Positions 25,430 to 38,562 of a stretch of 64,000 nucleotides of DNA are shown piece after piece. Numbering within the stretch: the stretch's first letter is position 1; each line of letters starts with the position of its first letter. Made by a program: the position numbers and the translations under genes. The notes under the pieces were generated by a model. It was not told the DNA's origin, did not search any database, and worked only from the letters and a program-made list of their open reading frames with translations. Origin of the DNA: Homalodisca vitripennis (taxonomy: Eukaryota; Arthropoda; Insecta; Hemiptera; Cicadellidae); contig NC_060211.1 of assembly GCF_021130785.1 (NCBI RefSeq), positions 123,887,001 to 123,951,000 on the forward strand. The letters are read 5' to 3'.

Positions 25430-26370
25430 TCTCTACATCGGTCACAGCAGCCAGAGATTATCATCAAGTTATCAACTGTTTATACAGTGTTCACGTTCAA
25501 GTACAGAAACTATTCGATCCAACCATCGAAGATCTTCTTTAAGATTCTACAAAACAACTTTTTGATTTTTTCTCTAATTTTAACCGAGTAAAATACCAAA
25601 CGAATTAATAAGTGAGATTATGTATGTTTAGATCATCCCGTACGTTTGGAATAAATGATATTCAAAATATGAAATAATTTATAATTACCACTGATTTTAA
25701 AATCAGTATTAATACAGCCTCACAAAAGTTCCTCTATTCAAAAAAAGTTTCCATTTATAATGTTGTTCCGTTTCAAATGTTGCATTGATTTTTATCGCTT
25801 ATGAAGTATGCGTCTAATGCATTGTGTGTAGAATCAACTGGATCTTCTCACTACAAATACTTATAAAAAAAACTAAACATGTAATTTATGTGAGAACTAA
25901 TTCATTACCTCAAAACATATTAACTAAATTAAAATAAAACAATAAATTGGTCAAGTTCAAAGAGAGTGAAATCCTCTGTTATATTTCAAATAAATACTGA
26001 AACACATAATTCCTAATACGTTAATTTTATTTAAAGTCCGGTCACTTAAGGAAACATTATTCGCTTAGAACATTTATCTGTTACTTTGGTAGTTAAATAA
26101 CTAATTTGTGCAACATCTGCTGTTTGTTTTCGATTTTGCATCGGTCGGTAGCATCCTTAGTTTGTTGTAAGTTAACATTGTTTATGCACATCACTTCAAA
26201 AGATTATTACTGTGAAAACTAAGAACAAGTAAGAATAAGTAGTCCAAGCCTGAAAGATAGAAAAGTCTACATCATAAAACACGTTACATTAATTGCAACC
26301 GACCGTCAGACACAGACATTAAGTGTCAAATCACCATATATTACCTATTTACCATATATGTCAGTTAATA
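25430..26370. repeat. duplicated block E, copy 2
   Basis: Direct-orientation counterpart of 13460-14430. In both copies the block is followed immediately by repeat R, so E and R were duplicated together. Confidence 0.65.
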
Positions 26371-26920
26371 ATATATACGGAAAAGTATCGGAATCACGAA
26401 GGAAATGTATGTGAGATCTATTAAAATGTTACTTTCAAAATATTTAATGACCAATCTTGTCAGGGATTGGGACCACCTGTGCTTAAAACAGTTGCCGTGC
26501 ATTCACCACCGATAAGCGGTGAACCAACAGCAATGAATGCAAAGACACTGTTAAGCACACCCAGGTTAGAGCATTCCATGGTACTAGGGCCAGTCCTTGG
26601 GCAGGTCGTCACCCTTCTACAATGTAATACTCCCCTCCCTTATTAATTCACGTGCGCCGATATTTACCGAAGACAATAAGCATGTACGCTACAGGAAATA
26701 ATGTAACATCCGTAAATTCTCACTCAGATGTGTTGAATTTTACAGTATAAATACTTGATAAGGGCGACTAAGTTTTTCGGAATATATATTTTTTTAGATT
26801 ATTACTTAAGTCCTAGTAGATTTAAACAAGAAAAGAATATTTTTATATTTGACGACTCGGTTGATATAAAAAGTAAATTTATTCTATTATCGGTTGCGAT
26901 TAATGTAATATAAATAAAGA
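26370..26920 (+). repeat. repeat R, copy 5
   Basis: Begins with 'tcacgaaggaaatgtatgtg', as in copy 1 (14451). The core is at 26448-26645 and the AT-rich part runs to 'tcggttgcgattaatgtaat'. It passes directly into block B sequence at about 26930. Confidence 0.7.
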
Positions 26921-26929
26921 GGTGACGTC

Positions 26930-27660
26930 ATTTGTTTTTTGATTTGATATCGTTTTCCGCCACCTCTGTCGCCAGTCATTCAAGTGCACTATGTGCTCGC
27001 CAATCTTTTGCCAATTTGCCTCTTAATTCGCGTGTCCTTAGATTTTTATACTCCGTTTTTCTTTTCCTTTGTGTGTGTTTACGTTTCTACACACACTATG
27101 GTTCTGTGAAAAAACCAAGATTAATTACTTCTGAGGAAATACATTAACATTTTAAACTGTAAACAATGCACAGAAATCGCGTGTATAATTTCATAGACTG
27201 GTGTCAAGAGCGATTAGTTATATTTTTAATTTATTAATCTATTTAATCAACTATACTGTTTCAAAGGTTGTGATAACAACTAAACAGTATGTAGTGTAGT
27301 GGAAGGAGCCCATACAGTAATTACCTGTAGCTAAATATACATTAAAATATGTAGTTTATAGTACTTCTGCTGTTCTATAGGTAATAAGTCAAATGCTTGA
27401 GTTGCTACAATCTAAACTCAAGGCCTAATTTTCAACATCAATATTCAGACAGCATCTACAGCCATACATACAAGACTACATCTAATTAAGTTATATCTAA
27501 TGAAAAATGTGATGTTTTGACTCATCCATCTGCAGAATTTTCCTGTCGAAGACACAATACTCAGCCGCAATATTAATGTTCAGCTATAGGTCGTCAGCGT
27601 ACTGAAGTTGCAACTAATAAGTGATAATTCAAATCATCCATGCAAGAACTCATTAAGTTT
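26930..27660. repeat. duplicated block B, copy 2
   Basis: Contains 'gtagtggaaggagcccataca' (about 27296), 'cttgagttgctacaatctaa' (about 27396) and 'catacatacaagactacatc' (about 27463). It lacks the first part of copy 1. The 71-codon plus frame at 26932-27147 falls across the R/B junction and is not shared. Confidence 0.65.
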
Positions 27661-30475
27661 CGGGATGAAACATAGGACTGTATTGTTTTGGGGCAAATTT
27701 TTTTAAATTTATGAATATCGAAACATTGACAATGACATGATAAATGTAAGTATCCAAGTGACAGACACAACAGTTACGCCAACGAATACACTTACTTTGG
27801 TGTGGCCGTGTAAGGATAAGGCATGAATTTTATAAAGGACAAATGTTGGCTTTATATTATAAAAGAAGTACTTTTTTAACTATCTAATATATTAAAATTC
27901 ATAAAGTATATATAGTATATATAGTTTTTATATAGTAAACACTGATTGAACAAAAATCTTTGGTTATATTAGGTTATAGTACCACCACTTGAAGGTATAC
28001 TCTGAGGTTTAAGTTTAATAGAGTCCATTTAGGAAATGACAACTATTTTAGAGATATTTTAAACTTTATGCAGTGATTACGCTTGCTGTATTCATAACAC
28101 AATTAAATAAGCTCGATTACAAAATATGGGTATTTTACCAAAATTCAAATAGAAAATAATAAATAAAACCAAACCACAAATAAAACCTTCAGTATATTCT
28201 CATAATTAATTAACTACAACTTTTACAATAACAGATACGAAAAGGTGTCAACAATATATGATCATTTATGATAAAAAAAATAATTTTAAATTTCAAAGGG
28301 TGGTACAAAAAGACGAATCCTATTAATAGATGATTTATTTAACTTAATATTTCATGTAACCCATTTAAGCACCTTATAGTTAAAGGCAGGTATACGAAAC
28401 ATCACGAATTATATAACTAGGTTCCCTAAGGCAACATGCAAGTCTGTAGCAAATTCATTACACGTTACGTGTTACTCAGTTTTCTTAAAAATATGTATTT
28501 TAAGATATCTCCCGTGAGTTTATTTCGAGCCAATCAGGAATGAAATGTCCTATCATCAACCTCTTCAAAGTTTAAAAGAATATATTTTAGTGTATAATTC
28601 AGTTAGTTTTCAAAATATGCGGATAAATACTATTACTATTTATCCACATACGACGTTGAGTAATAGCCTATATAAAATTAAAGGTCTCTATTAGAAGAAT
28701 ACAATGCTGTCACTTAATTGTTTCATCTTTTAAAATTACACAGGTTTACAAGAAAGATACAATGTAAGTCCTGTTTTAAATGGCTTAATAATCATTTCTT
28801 ATCTCTAATTCAGAAAGTAAAATCTTCAAATGAATTAGAGCTAAGACATATTTTTTATTGCAGTTAGTGACTCTCCACGTGTAATAGATGATGATCCGCA
28901 AGATTAAGATTCTCTTGTGCCACATATAACCCCTTTTCAAAAACCTCATATATGAATTGATTTTGAGTCTTTTCTCAAAACTTCATTCCAGTCCAGTTTA
29001 TATATTTATACCATGATTCGTGGCAACATTACAAAATATTAAAATAACTTTTGTGCGTATTAACTGTGTTGGTATTAAAATAAAACTGTACTACAAACTT
29101 ATTAAAAAGTACTAATTATATCATTTTAAGATCCGTGTTTAAAGGTTGTAAAATCGTTCCTAGAATGATATTTTTGCTCTGGAAATAAAATAAAGTTAAT
29201 GTTTATTTTCTGGTAATTGACTATATAATTTTATTTGTATTATTGTTAATCGTTTTCTTTCTTGATTGACAAAAACATTTGATCAGCAAAATTATTCCCA
29301 AATTTAATGTCGCACATAAGTGTACCTAGTATTGACTGAACCTTAAATTAAACCGAAGGAGATCAACGTCAGTAGAGGCAGGACAGCCAACTTGTCAGAA
29401 CATGTTAGAGTGACCATGATGAACGAGACTACCGAGCCGCGCCGACAGTTAAACCTGGATTATTTTTTTTATTTCGTATTTGTTTCTAATAACCTATATT
29501 TTTACTAATACTAAATAATGTTTACAGTTATAGCACTAATTCTTAACCGTAAATTTGTCCTATATCTCTTATAGTGAACCCGGGATAGTAAATGACATAA
29601 TACATGTATATTAAAATTTATGTTCAAAAAGTCCATTTTAATAAATTTCAATTTAGGAATTTATAATTTAGATATAATAATCGTTTAAATTATTAAATAG
29701 TGAAAATTTGTTCTCATACTTATTCTCAAAACACAAGCATCTACAACACATCTATTAAAACCCAATGAGGAAACAACAATGGTAAAAATTACAATATTTT
29801 CAGCTTACAAAAATTACTTTATTTCCATGATACGGCATGCCGCCGCTTTTATGGAAATTTCAATATATTGGCTAAAGTAAGTTATATATTTTTATTTATT
29901 TATTCGTCGTTTAATCTTTGCTATTGGGATACGTTTTAAGTTACCTATAAGACCAACATATAACGTTTCTGTAACGCTCATCTAATTCACGCAGAATGAC
30001 ATTTGAAATTCAACTATTCGATCTAAGTCGCGAGAAAGTTTCCATCATTAACATATAAAATATTTTAAACACTGTAAATTTAAGAACTAATAATGAAACA
30101 ATACATTCCAACTAAGCTACACTTCATATTTGGTCAGAGCATCAGTAAACACATCCGTATAGTTAGTATTTGTAGCTAAACATGGTAAGACCTTTAGTAG
30201 GGATCTCTGTAAACATTACTGAACTTCATAACAATTTGTATACGAGGCGATAACAAACACACTTATTACATTTACAGCATAACATTTCTTTGCCACTCGG
30301 AACACTGAAATTTTGATTACAACTTTTCGTGTCAACATAGTCATATTCCACTCGATACAAAGCCTCCTGCTTCTTTTTCAAGAACTGCTATATTAAATAT
30401 TTTAAAGGTCCTTAAAAATCACTATTAAGATAGTAAGATAAAATTAATTTAACTCATGAACTAACAATTGCCATG
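27660..30475. other. AT-rich region with one G+C-richer island
   Basis: Nothing recognised apart from the G+C-richer island at 29345-29460, listed separately. No repeat partner found for most of this stretch. Confidence 0.4.
29343..29417 (-). other. short ORF with hydrophobic end in a GC-richer island
   Basis: The minus strand shows a GC-rich leader, then an ATG in context 'catcATGg', 24 codons ending in a hydrophobic stretch (LAVLPLLTLISFGLI) and a stop. The start of a secreted protein, with a donor before the stop, is one possibility. It lies 1.2 kb downstream, on the same strand, of the three-exon cassette at 30.6-31.2 kb. No equivalent was found downstream of the other cassettes. Could be chance. 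Confidence 0.2.
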
Positions 30476-31240
30476 AGTAATTATAATTATATTAAGATTA
30501 AATCTATTCTCTACAAACATATAATCAGCCAATCAACATTATTGTGCCATTCTGAAATAACTATTGTAGTCAAAATTATAATAAACTTTTTAACTAGAAC
30601 AATACATTACCTAGTGTATGTGTAGTGTGTGTATTAGTGTGAGTGGGGCGGCCTCCTGCCGCATTGACGACATCACCCTGTAACAATTAGTAAAAACAGC
30701 ATATAATAATGTATCATTTTAAGCCACAAATTTTCCAAAATACATATAATTATAGTAATATACCTTAATTAAATAAATATTAATAATATTAAGTATATTC
30801 ATGGGACAAATATTTAAACTTAAGTCTAATATTAGCAGATAAATTTAGTTACCTTAATATGTTGTGTGGTGGAGAATAATTGTTTGAGTTAAATGTAGTT
30901 CTACACGCACGCACCCTTTCACACTTTTTTCCATACAACCAACATTCACACTTTGTGTGTTTTGCAACACACGTGGGGAAGTGTTATATGATGAGTGTCA
31001 CAGAGAGGACGTCGGGTCAACGCAGGACCGAGGCCACCTGAAAATAATCAGAACAAAACTCTCGAATCACAAATATGACACAAATCCTTTGGCTGTCTAA
31101 TCAATAATACCTTTAAAGATAATATTGTAAAAACTAGAAGGTTTGACTACAAAATCAGTTTCAGAATGGCCCCAAATACTTACGGTACTGGTTCTCTCAT
31201 ATTTAGGATAAGTATTATTGCAGCCTGAAACATAAATCAA
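30475..31240 (-). repeat. duplicated block A, copy 2 (three-exon splice cassette)
   Basis: Exon A is 31184-31224 (donor 'gtaagt'), exon B is 30853-31037 (acceptor 'attattttcag', donor 'gtaact') and exon C is 30611-30677 (acceptor 'gttacag', donor 'gtaatg'). Exon C starts lie 20,332 and 19,244 bases from those of copies 1 and 3. Splice sites and intron sizes are preserved. Exon B has stops in all frames. Exon C is open in one frame, as in the other copies, but its substitutions are mostly amino-acid changing. Confidence 0.7.
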
Positions 31241-31389
31241 ATGTAATAATCAGAAATTAATAAGTATTTGCTAAATATCACTGTAAAAGAATGAGAAATT
31301 TAAATTTCTCACAATTAAAAAAGGTTAACTGTGATTATGTTTTTTTTTTTTTTAAGAAACCCATGGATATTAAATTTATTATAAAAATA

Positions 31390-32600
31390 AACTTTTTACA
31401 TTTTGGGTCTTGCTTTATTTCGAATAAGATTCTGTTATAACTTATAATGTTTTATAAATGTAGATTTAATCTAGATAGGAACGTGCTATCATTAATGCTT
31501 GTAAACATAAACATTTTACATCATTTATAACACTGTCTTGTTGCATGAAATACTCGTAGTACAGTAACAATGCAAGATGATCTTCCCATGTTCGTATGAA
31601 ACGTATCAATAACACCTAATTAATCTGAGTTTCCTGTTAGACCTGGAAAACTTGATCCTTAAACACGCTAATTTTTATTAGGAGTTAAAATGAGAAAGTA
31701 TAGAAAGAGTTAAACGTATGAAGAGATAGTCTTTCTAAGATTTTTTCGTGTCTCGTCATATATTCAATACCATCCCTCAAACAATGAAATAATAATTATG
31801 ATAATGTCAAACAAATATATAGTAGACAGTTATCGCTCAAAGGTCTTTAAGATATATAATTTAAAACACGTTTACTAGTCTGGCGGTCGGTTTTATGTGT
31901 AAAGCTAAAGAAATATGATTTTAGAAAAAAGTGTTATTTCATATTTAAAACTCTTTTCATACTCTTCCTTTTTGACCTCCACCACAACACGCAAAACTGA
32001 CGATTAATTTCTTTCCTAAAATAAATTTCCCTATCAATTATAAGAACTAAGTTATGTACTTAAACAATACAAATTAACTCTGGGCTCCTGAACGTGCTCA
32101 AATAAATACAATAAACAAGTAGAGAAATATTTTTCAAAGTAATTATCATACATGAGAAGTTTTATGGCAGTTTCTTGCAACAAACATAAAAAAATGTAAA
32201 TTTTGAATTTTGGTCAAGCCAAACTAATACGTTGCTACAATTTTAACTGAAGGAATAATTGTTTAACATCAATATTCAGACACAATCTACAGCCATATAT
32301 ATGCAAGAAACCTCTACGTCAATTATATTCCAAGAAAAATATAATGTTTTGACTTATCCTTTTGAAGAATATGGCAGCAGAGAGGATAGAGGCTCAGGCG
32401 TGATGTCAAGGTCACAGGTCCGAAGAAGAGCGAACGTGAACACTGCTAACTACGTCCGTATTAACTAAAAGCACATTGAAACAGCAAGCTGCTGTGTTGA
32501 AACCATTTTGAAAATAGTATGATTATAAAATCGTGTTTTCATGGTAACGAGGTATAAATTACTGTCTGTTAAGAAATAGCACATTTACAATACCAGCTAT
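31390..32600. repeat. duplicated block B, copy 3
   Basis: Follows block A copy 2 directly, as block B copy 4 follows block A copy 3. Landmarks are 'cataaacattttacatcat' (31506), 'tagtctggcggtcggtttta' (about 31874) and 'tcatggtaacgaggtataaa' (about 32540). The 69-codon plus frame at 32259-32468 is not kept in the other copies. Confidence 0.65.
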
Positions 32601-34609
32601 GTAATTATTTAAATAACCATGTATAACTCAATTTGGTTTTTGTGACTTATAAAAAGGATTATGGAATAAAATATTTGTGCGTATTAACTTGTTTAAAAGG
32701 TTCATTACATTTGACTTTATATTAATTTCCCCTTACTCGTAAATCCAAAATGATGAAAATGGGGATCTTAACCTTAGTGGGAAGGTAACAGTTGGTAGTA
32801 TAAGATCAAGTGTACGAAACTTTTCACCAACATTACGATTATATTCCTAACACAGATACGTGATCAGCCTTAGACGAGGTTTGTCTCACCGGGCGGATGG
32901 CCCGAACAAGAAGTATTAAGATATGGTAAATAACACAATCTTCCACTGTCACTAGTAACATGTAGTATATAATTACAATGATCAATAAATTGTACAATCA
33001 TGTTTTTGACATGTTTGTTACTTCTATTAAAAAGTATTATTGTTAAATAATAACAAGAAATCAAAATCGTGAATATTATGATGATTATTATAGCAGTATT
33101 TGTCATTTATTTCATTGAGTGTTCCTAAAATTAAAATATTTTTACAAACTAGACTGGTTATCATATAATCTTTTAACAATATATTAGTGTGTCAAATATT
33201 CCTAGAATAAATTATACATTGAAGAAGCTTCTTTGTTACTGGATTTCATTTATTAATTAAGAAATAGAAAATCCAATAATAATTAATTGTTTAATTGTTA
33301 TACAGTGTTTAAAAAAGAACTCTTTAGTTTTAATGTGTCCTACAATCATATTTGGTTCTCCACAGAGTTAAATGTTTCTTATAGTTTGAGAAACAGTTAC
33401 TTCTATTATATGATTTTGAAGTGGACATTTTAAATATTTAAAGAAGTTTCAGTATGAGAAACATATGTGTAATGCTAAATAATAATGTAACTCAAACTTG
33501 CCGAACACAACCATAATCTTGGGAATAAACAAATTATACAAAATATAAATTAATTACTTATTTTGTTTCGTAAATTATTATTAAACGTTAAAACATTTTT
33601 GAACGGGACTATATAACAATTAAAAACAAATCACGTGCGTTAAAACTGTTTTACAAGGGAGGTACGCTGCATGACGTATCACGTAACAGACTTCGCAGAG
33701 ATTTAATACGATTTCTAAACCTCATTTATAGGATGGGGATAAGTGGTAGTTAACTCAAAATAATTAGGTATAGAACAAACAAAATAATAGTTTTTTGCGA
33801 CTTTGGTCTTTTGAGGTTGTTTTGTACTGCAGATTCAAATGCGAGTTGTCAGAAAACGGATATCCAGCGGAATGAAACTATGACCAGAAACAGTTATCAG
33901 GGTGCAGCCACATAGAACTGTCTCATTTGATCACCTTCCTGCTCAGAGCCGAGGGATTGTTTTAATCATTTGGTAAATTTATGAAAAGTCGCTGGAAAGA
34001 CTAAAATCAAAATTTCCCACTAAATATAAATGCAATATGGCATGTTGTCGTATCTGGCAACCTCTGATAAGTGATAAGAAATTGATCTATTGAAAATACT
34101 CTTTATATGGTTCTTATAATAAATTGTGAATAGTGCAGAATCGTTTTTAATCATTAGAAGAATAGGTTTAAGGGTTTACAGTTTAAAAACTCAATGACTA
34201 TGTATTATTTGTGGTCATAAGATTAGAATGCGCATTACTCTATAATCGCCAGACCTATGTATAGAGGGTGTGTAAGTTAATATAAAACAACACAGAAACT
34301 GTAGTAATAAAATATGTATTAATTTTTACGTAGAATACCGAGGAAAGTGGCAGGTTCGTTCAATCAGGAGGTGATTGTGGCAAAAATATTATTTTTTGAC
34401 TCTTATAAGATCAATGCTCAACCATTTAGTTCATGGTATTCTGATTTTTCAATATTTTAAAACTAAAAGCAAACATTAATTTATTTTAATGGGGATTTAA
34501 TTTTTTAATGATTTAAAAGTATTTAGCTTTTATTTCACCTCGAATACTAATAATGGAGAAAAGCGATTACAGTTAGTTGAGTGACAAAGTAGTGCAATGG
34601 TTGAAGGGG

Positions 34610-34617
34610 GGGAGGGA

Positions 34618-34709
<92 letters not shown>
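34610..34709. repeat. (GA)n microsatellite
   Basis: About 100 bases of GA, with one 'gaggagag' interruption near 34661. The Ser/Leu-rich 80-codon minus frame across it is a translation of the repeat. Confidence 0.95.
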
Positions 34710-34711
<2 letters not shown>

Positions 34712-35290
34712 TCTCTCTGTCTGTAACCGTAGGAATTTTTTACAATATTGCCGAACTTGTATTGAATCGATGAATCGATTCTTTCCCATAGTACTGTTTC
34801 ATTATTAGATCATAGCACAGGCCAATGGCTCATGAGGACAAGCAGAATAAAGTTTGTACGTCCCACTGGTGTACAATTTCAATATTTTTGCCTCGTTGAG
34901 AGCTACATTTCTAACGCTTGTATTCTACACTTGTATTACGTACAACATTTGCAACTGTATTCTATCCTGTTATTCCATCCTATAACTGTGATAGTACAGC
35001 TATAGTAAAACATAATATACGAAATCTTATATAAAGACTTCAATTATACTTATTCTGAGTTTTCTGATTTACCAAGTGTTGCAGAACTTGGTTGGCTGTC
35101 GTAGTCTGTTTGTGTAAATAGAGAAATTATATTAAACGGCTATACAAGAGCATTTGGTGCATTATCAATATTTAGTCCATGAAAACATATTCAATTGAGC
35201 GATTAGTAACAGCATGCATGTGTGGTTTGTCAAAGAGTTGAGCAGAATTATGGTAAGGCGTGATTTACCCAAAATAGGGTCGAAGGGAAG

Positions 35291-35383
35291 AGTTACAAGG
35301 ATTCAGTTACTGAAAGTTAATAGTTACAAAGATTCAGTTACTGAAAGTTAAGAGTTACAAGGATTCAGTTACTGAAAGTTAAG
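35291..35383 (+). repeat. 31-bp tandem repeat, three copies
   Basis: Three consecutive copies of a unit starting 'agttacaaggattcagttac', each 31 bases, differing at one or two positions. A minisatellite seed with no spacers. Confidence 0.9.
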
Positions 35384-36724
35384 ACTTACGCAAAAAGGCC
35401 GAGTACGTAAACAAAGTTAGGAAAAAGTCACTGTCATTGTATTACAGTATTAGATGAAGATATAAATAAAAAAGCTGAATGTGCCAATGGGATAAGAGTT
35501 TATACTCAATAGGGTAGCCACGCGTAAACTAAAAATAGAAATCGTTTATAAATCAAGTCAAGTTAAAAACTATACGGATTTACAAAAAGGAGATGCTTTT
35601 CATGGATTAACAGCTTATTATAGTGGTTTAAACTTGTTACGCAACTGTAATTATAAAAAATTGAGAAATGTACAAAGGGAAGGCAAGTAACAGAATTGCT
35701 GAAAGCCATGTAAGGAATGTAAGGTAATAATAATATTAGAGGTTTGACGCAGCTGAATATACAGCAATATTGGAAGCTAATCAGGAGTACGCATGTAATA
35801 TTATAGCCTAGAAACAAAACACCAATAAATAATTGAAACGCTAGTTGTACGTCCAAGGAGGGACAGGGTGAACAGATTAATTAGTGGAGGTAAGTTTGGT
35901 AACATGACAGTCAGATATACACAAAAATAATTTCATACAAATATGCGTAAGTAGGTAAGATATTGTGTAAAGAACTAGAATAATTCGAAGTCCAGGCATA
36001 GACCAAATGGATGATTAGCCTGAGGGGATACATACATATCACGGATTGAGAGATTTTGTTAAGATAAGAGAATCGATATTAAAGCAGTTAAGCAATATTT
36101 CAGGTACTACCGTAGCGGTAATTGTGGTCGAGAAAGATTGGATGTTATCACCTTCACTGTGGATATACTGAGCAGACAGCTTGCACGTTATGATGTCTGC
36201 AGTAGTGAAGTTGTTAGAATACTTTTAAATTACTATCTCCTATAGTACATACAGCTAGGGCGAGAACATGAATTGTAGTTTATTAATTTTTTATAAAGAC
36301 CCGATTACATTTATAGTCTTTGGCAACAAATTTTTTTCGATTTTAATTAATTTTATCTCTCCACCCTAAAACATTTAATTCACAGTTGATGCCCTACTTA
36401 ATTAATTTTATGTCGTTTAAACTAGTCATTGTCGTAGTGTCTCATGCAGTTCAATGTTTATTCGTCACTAATACCAATTCTCTATTAAAATACGCTGGAA
36501 AATACTGCAGAAACGTATTAATTTATTGAAAAAATATTGTAAGTACGAGTATGCATACCTTATTAATAAGTATACTTTATTGTGCCTAAACAATTTCCAT
36601 TACCTGAATTTAAATTTAAATTTAATTTTAATAAGCATAACAATAGAACAGGACATGTACACGCCTCGATAATGTAGATAACAAGAGCTGGGACACAGGC
36701 AACAAATAAAACATCATCACTTAC

Positions 36725-36831
36725 TAGTTAGGAGAGGTACCAGGCTGAACCTCTGGTCCCTTTTTCACAGTCGTAGTTGTGACGATTTGGCGAGGATTCC
36801 AGTTGGTAGTCAACAAGTTGAATACTACTGA
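36725..36831 (-). other. candidate 107-nt exon, open in two frames
   Basis: Minus strand: acceptor 'tgttacaacag', then 107 bases and a perfect donor 'gtaagtg'. Frame 1 is open throughout (it includes NWNPRQIVTTTTVKKGPEV). Frame 3 is open until a stop at the end. It aligns with 24384-24493 and with 63921 onwards, including both splice sites. The paralogues share frame 3 better than frame 1 at the 3' end. I do not recognise the protein. It could be a true exon of a gene with large introns or a relic. Confidence 0.35.
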
Positions 36832-37479
36832 CTGTTGTAACATCTTCCGTAGTTAGCACCCAACACACAAGTTTAATAATTTTTAAGCTACTACAAAAAT
36901 ATGAAGAATATAATAAAAATTATAAATTGGTTTTCATAGAAACTACAATATGCATTGTTAGATAAAATGGCGCTTCCTTCTCAATCATTCAAAGATATAT
37001 TTATATCTCCAAAACTATTGTTGGTGGACATCAACCCCTATACACTGTTACTTGTGTGCCTCGAATTTAATCGAATTAATTACCTAGGAGAAATAAATAA
37101 TAAGAAACGTCAAATAAAAATAAAGCACATCACATATGACTAAAGGTAATTGTTGTTAAAAATTCGATATTTGTGGAACAATTGACATTAATCAAGTACT
37201 TGGTTATGATTTTTGAAAAGTGAATTAAAATCAATCAACTGTTTTAAACCCAGAAATATTCAGAAAATAAAAATAAAATATTTTTATTGGTACAGATTTT
37301 ATAAGATTTCTTCAGGTTTAAAAAGTAATTAATCTACCGTAGTTTAATTCGGAATGTTCAGATGTTTTTCCAGATTACATTTATCGTAAAATACTGTTCT
37401 AACCTTTCCAGATTTACTTTCAGAACAATATCTTGTCAATGATTTATGTTTTACTCGACCGCTAAAGTGTAAGGTATTT

Positions 37480-37480
<1 letters not shown>

Positions 37481-37570
<90 letters not shown>
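37481..37570. repeat. (AC)n microsatellite
   Basis: 45 AC units. The two overlapping Val/Cys-rich minus-strand frames (37344-37644) are translations of it. Confidence 0.95.
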
Positions 37571-37571
<1 letters not shown>

Positions 37572-37894
37572 GTACCTCACGCTGGTCCGGCCTGGAACAT
37601 GTTTGTCCGGACCCACCAGTTACTGTATAGAGCGTATAATACACTGGACTAAAACTGCTACTTGTCTATAAAGTTCATTTTATTGTAAAGTAACTTGCCT
37701 AGCGTGAGCATAACGAACTGAATACTCGAATGAAGGGAAATCTCCCACAATTTTTGGACCAAGTTTTTCTGAGTTTCTCTATAGGGCATACTGTCGAACG
37801 TTGAACAAGTGTTTTCTACACAGTATGCTTTGATTATGAGTAGGATATTAACACGCACAGATTCGAATGCACTAATGTTAATTTTTATATAGCA

Positions 37895-38193
37895 CTAGCT
37901 GTTTCCCGCGGCTTCGCACGCGTCTCTTAAGCTTTGCCCGTATATTTCTTTGCCTTCAAATAGTGTTTGGATATTTTAATATACGTAACTACTGTGTTGT
38001 AATTGCAGTTTATAATGTGCAGGCGCTTTGATAACTTTTATATCTTGCAGTACAGCCTGGTGGTTAGTTACATCAATGGGCATTGCGTATAAACCTTCTA
38101 CATAGAAAAATACAAATTTTCATAGTGATCGGTCCAATAGTTTCTGAGTCTATAAAGGACAAACACACAAACATTCATTTTTATATATTATGA
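37895..38193 (-). mobile_element. non-autonomous Helitron (~300 bp)
   Basis: On the minus strand the element begins TC ('tcataatatataaaaatgaa') after a host A. It ends with a GC-rich hairpin ('cgcgtgcgaagccgcg') followed by a short spacer and CTAG before a host T. This is the Helitron rule: 5' TC, 3' hairpin plus CTRR, insertion between A and T, no target duplication. There is no coding sequence. Confidence 0.75.
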
Positions 38194-38303
38194 TTGCAGA
38201 AACAGTTTAAACAAAATTTGTCGTTTCTCTTAAGCTTACTCTATGCTTTAAAACTATAAGTGTAAAGAAATTTATATATAAATATATTTTTTGTCGCATT
38301 ATA

Positions 38304-38558
38304 TATGTTTACAAAGAACAGCTGATTAAAAATTTGAAAAGACTCTTTCACTTAATAACATATGTTTGCTGCAATGCATTTATTACGGGTATTTCTGTAA
38401 CCAGTGGGGCGGAATCCTGAATCGGGAAAGGGATAAAAAGTATCCTATAACCTTCTACAGATCAAGACGAACAAATTAAAAAAAAAAATAGGCGAATCCG
38501 TCCAGCCGTTTGTGAGTGATGCTGTTACACACGAACAGTTTCATTTTTATATTATAGA
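38304..38558 (-). mobile_element. Helitron 5'-end segment, head-to-tail with the next element
   Basis: 255 bases nearly identical to 39207-39462, starting on the minus strand with 'tctataatataaaaatgaaa'. It lies right after (minus-strand sense) the CTAG end of the helicase-bearing Helitron, separated by a few bases. It is cut off at 38304. It has a 5' end but no 3' end of its own. Confidence 0.7.
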
Positions 38559-38562
38559 TAAA

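Larger units (their letters stand above)
32600..36700. other. AT-rich region, nothing recognised besides simple repeats
   Basis: Contains the (GA)n tract and the 31-bp tandem repeat listed below. The frames at 32870-33106 and 35563-35856 show no domain and have AT-biased composition. No repeat partner identified. Confidence 0.4.

Noticed and set aside
34547..34789. Ser/Leu repeat protein frame
   Set aside because: Direct translation of the (GA)n microsatellite.
35291..35383. Three short direct repeats, checked as a possible CRISPR-like array
   Set aside because: The 31-base copies are contiguous with no spacers, in a eukaryotic context; this is a minisatellite.
37344..37644. Two Val/Cys repeat frames
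   Set aside because: Direct translation of the (AC)n microsatellite.
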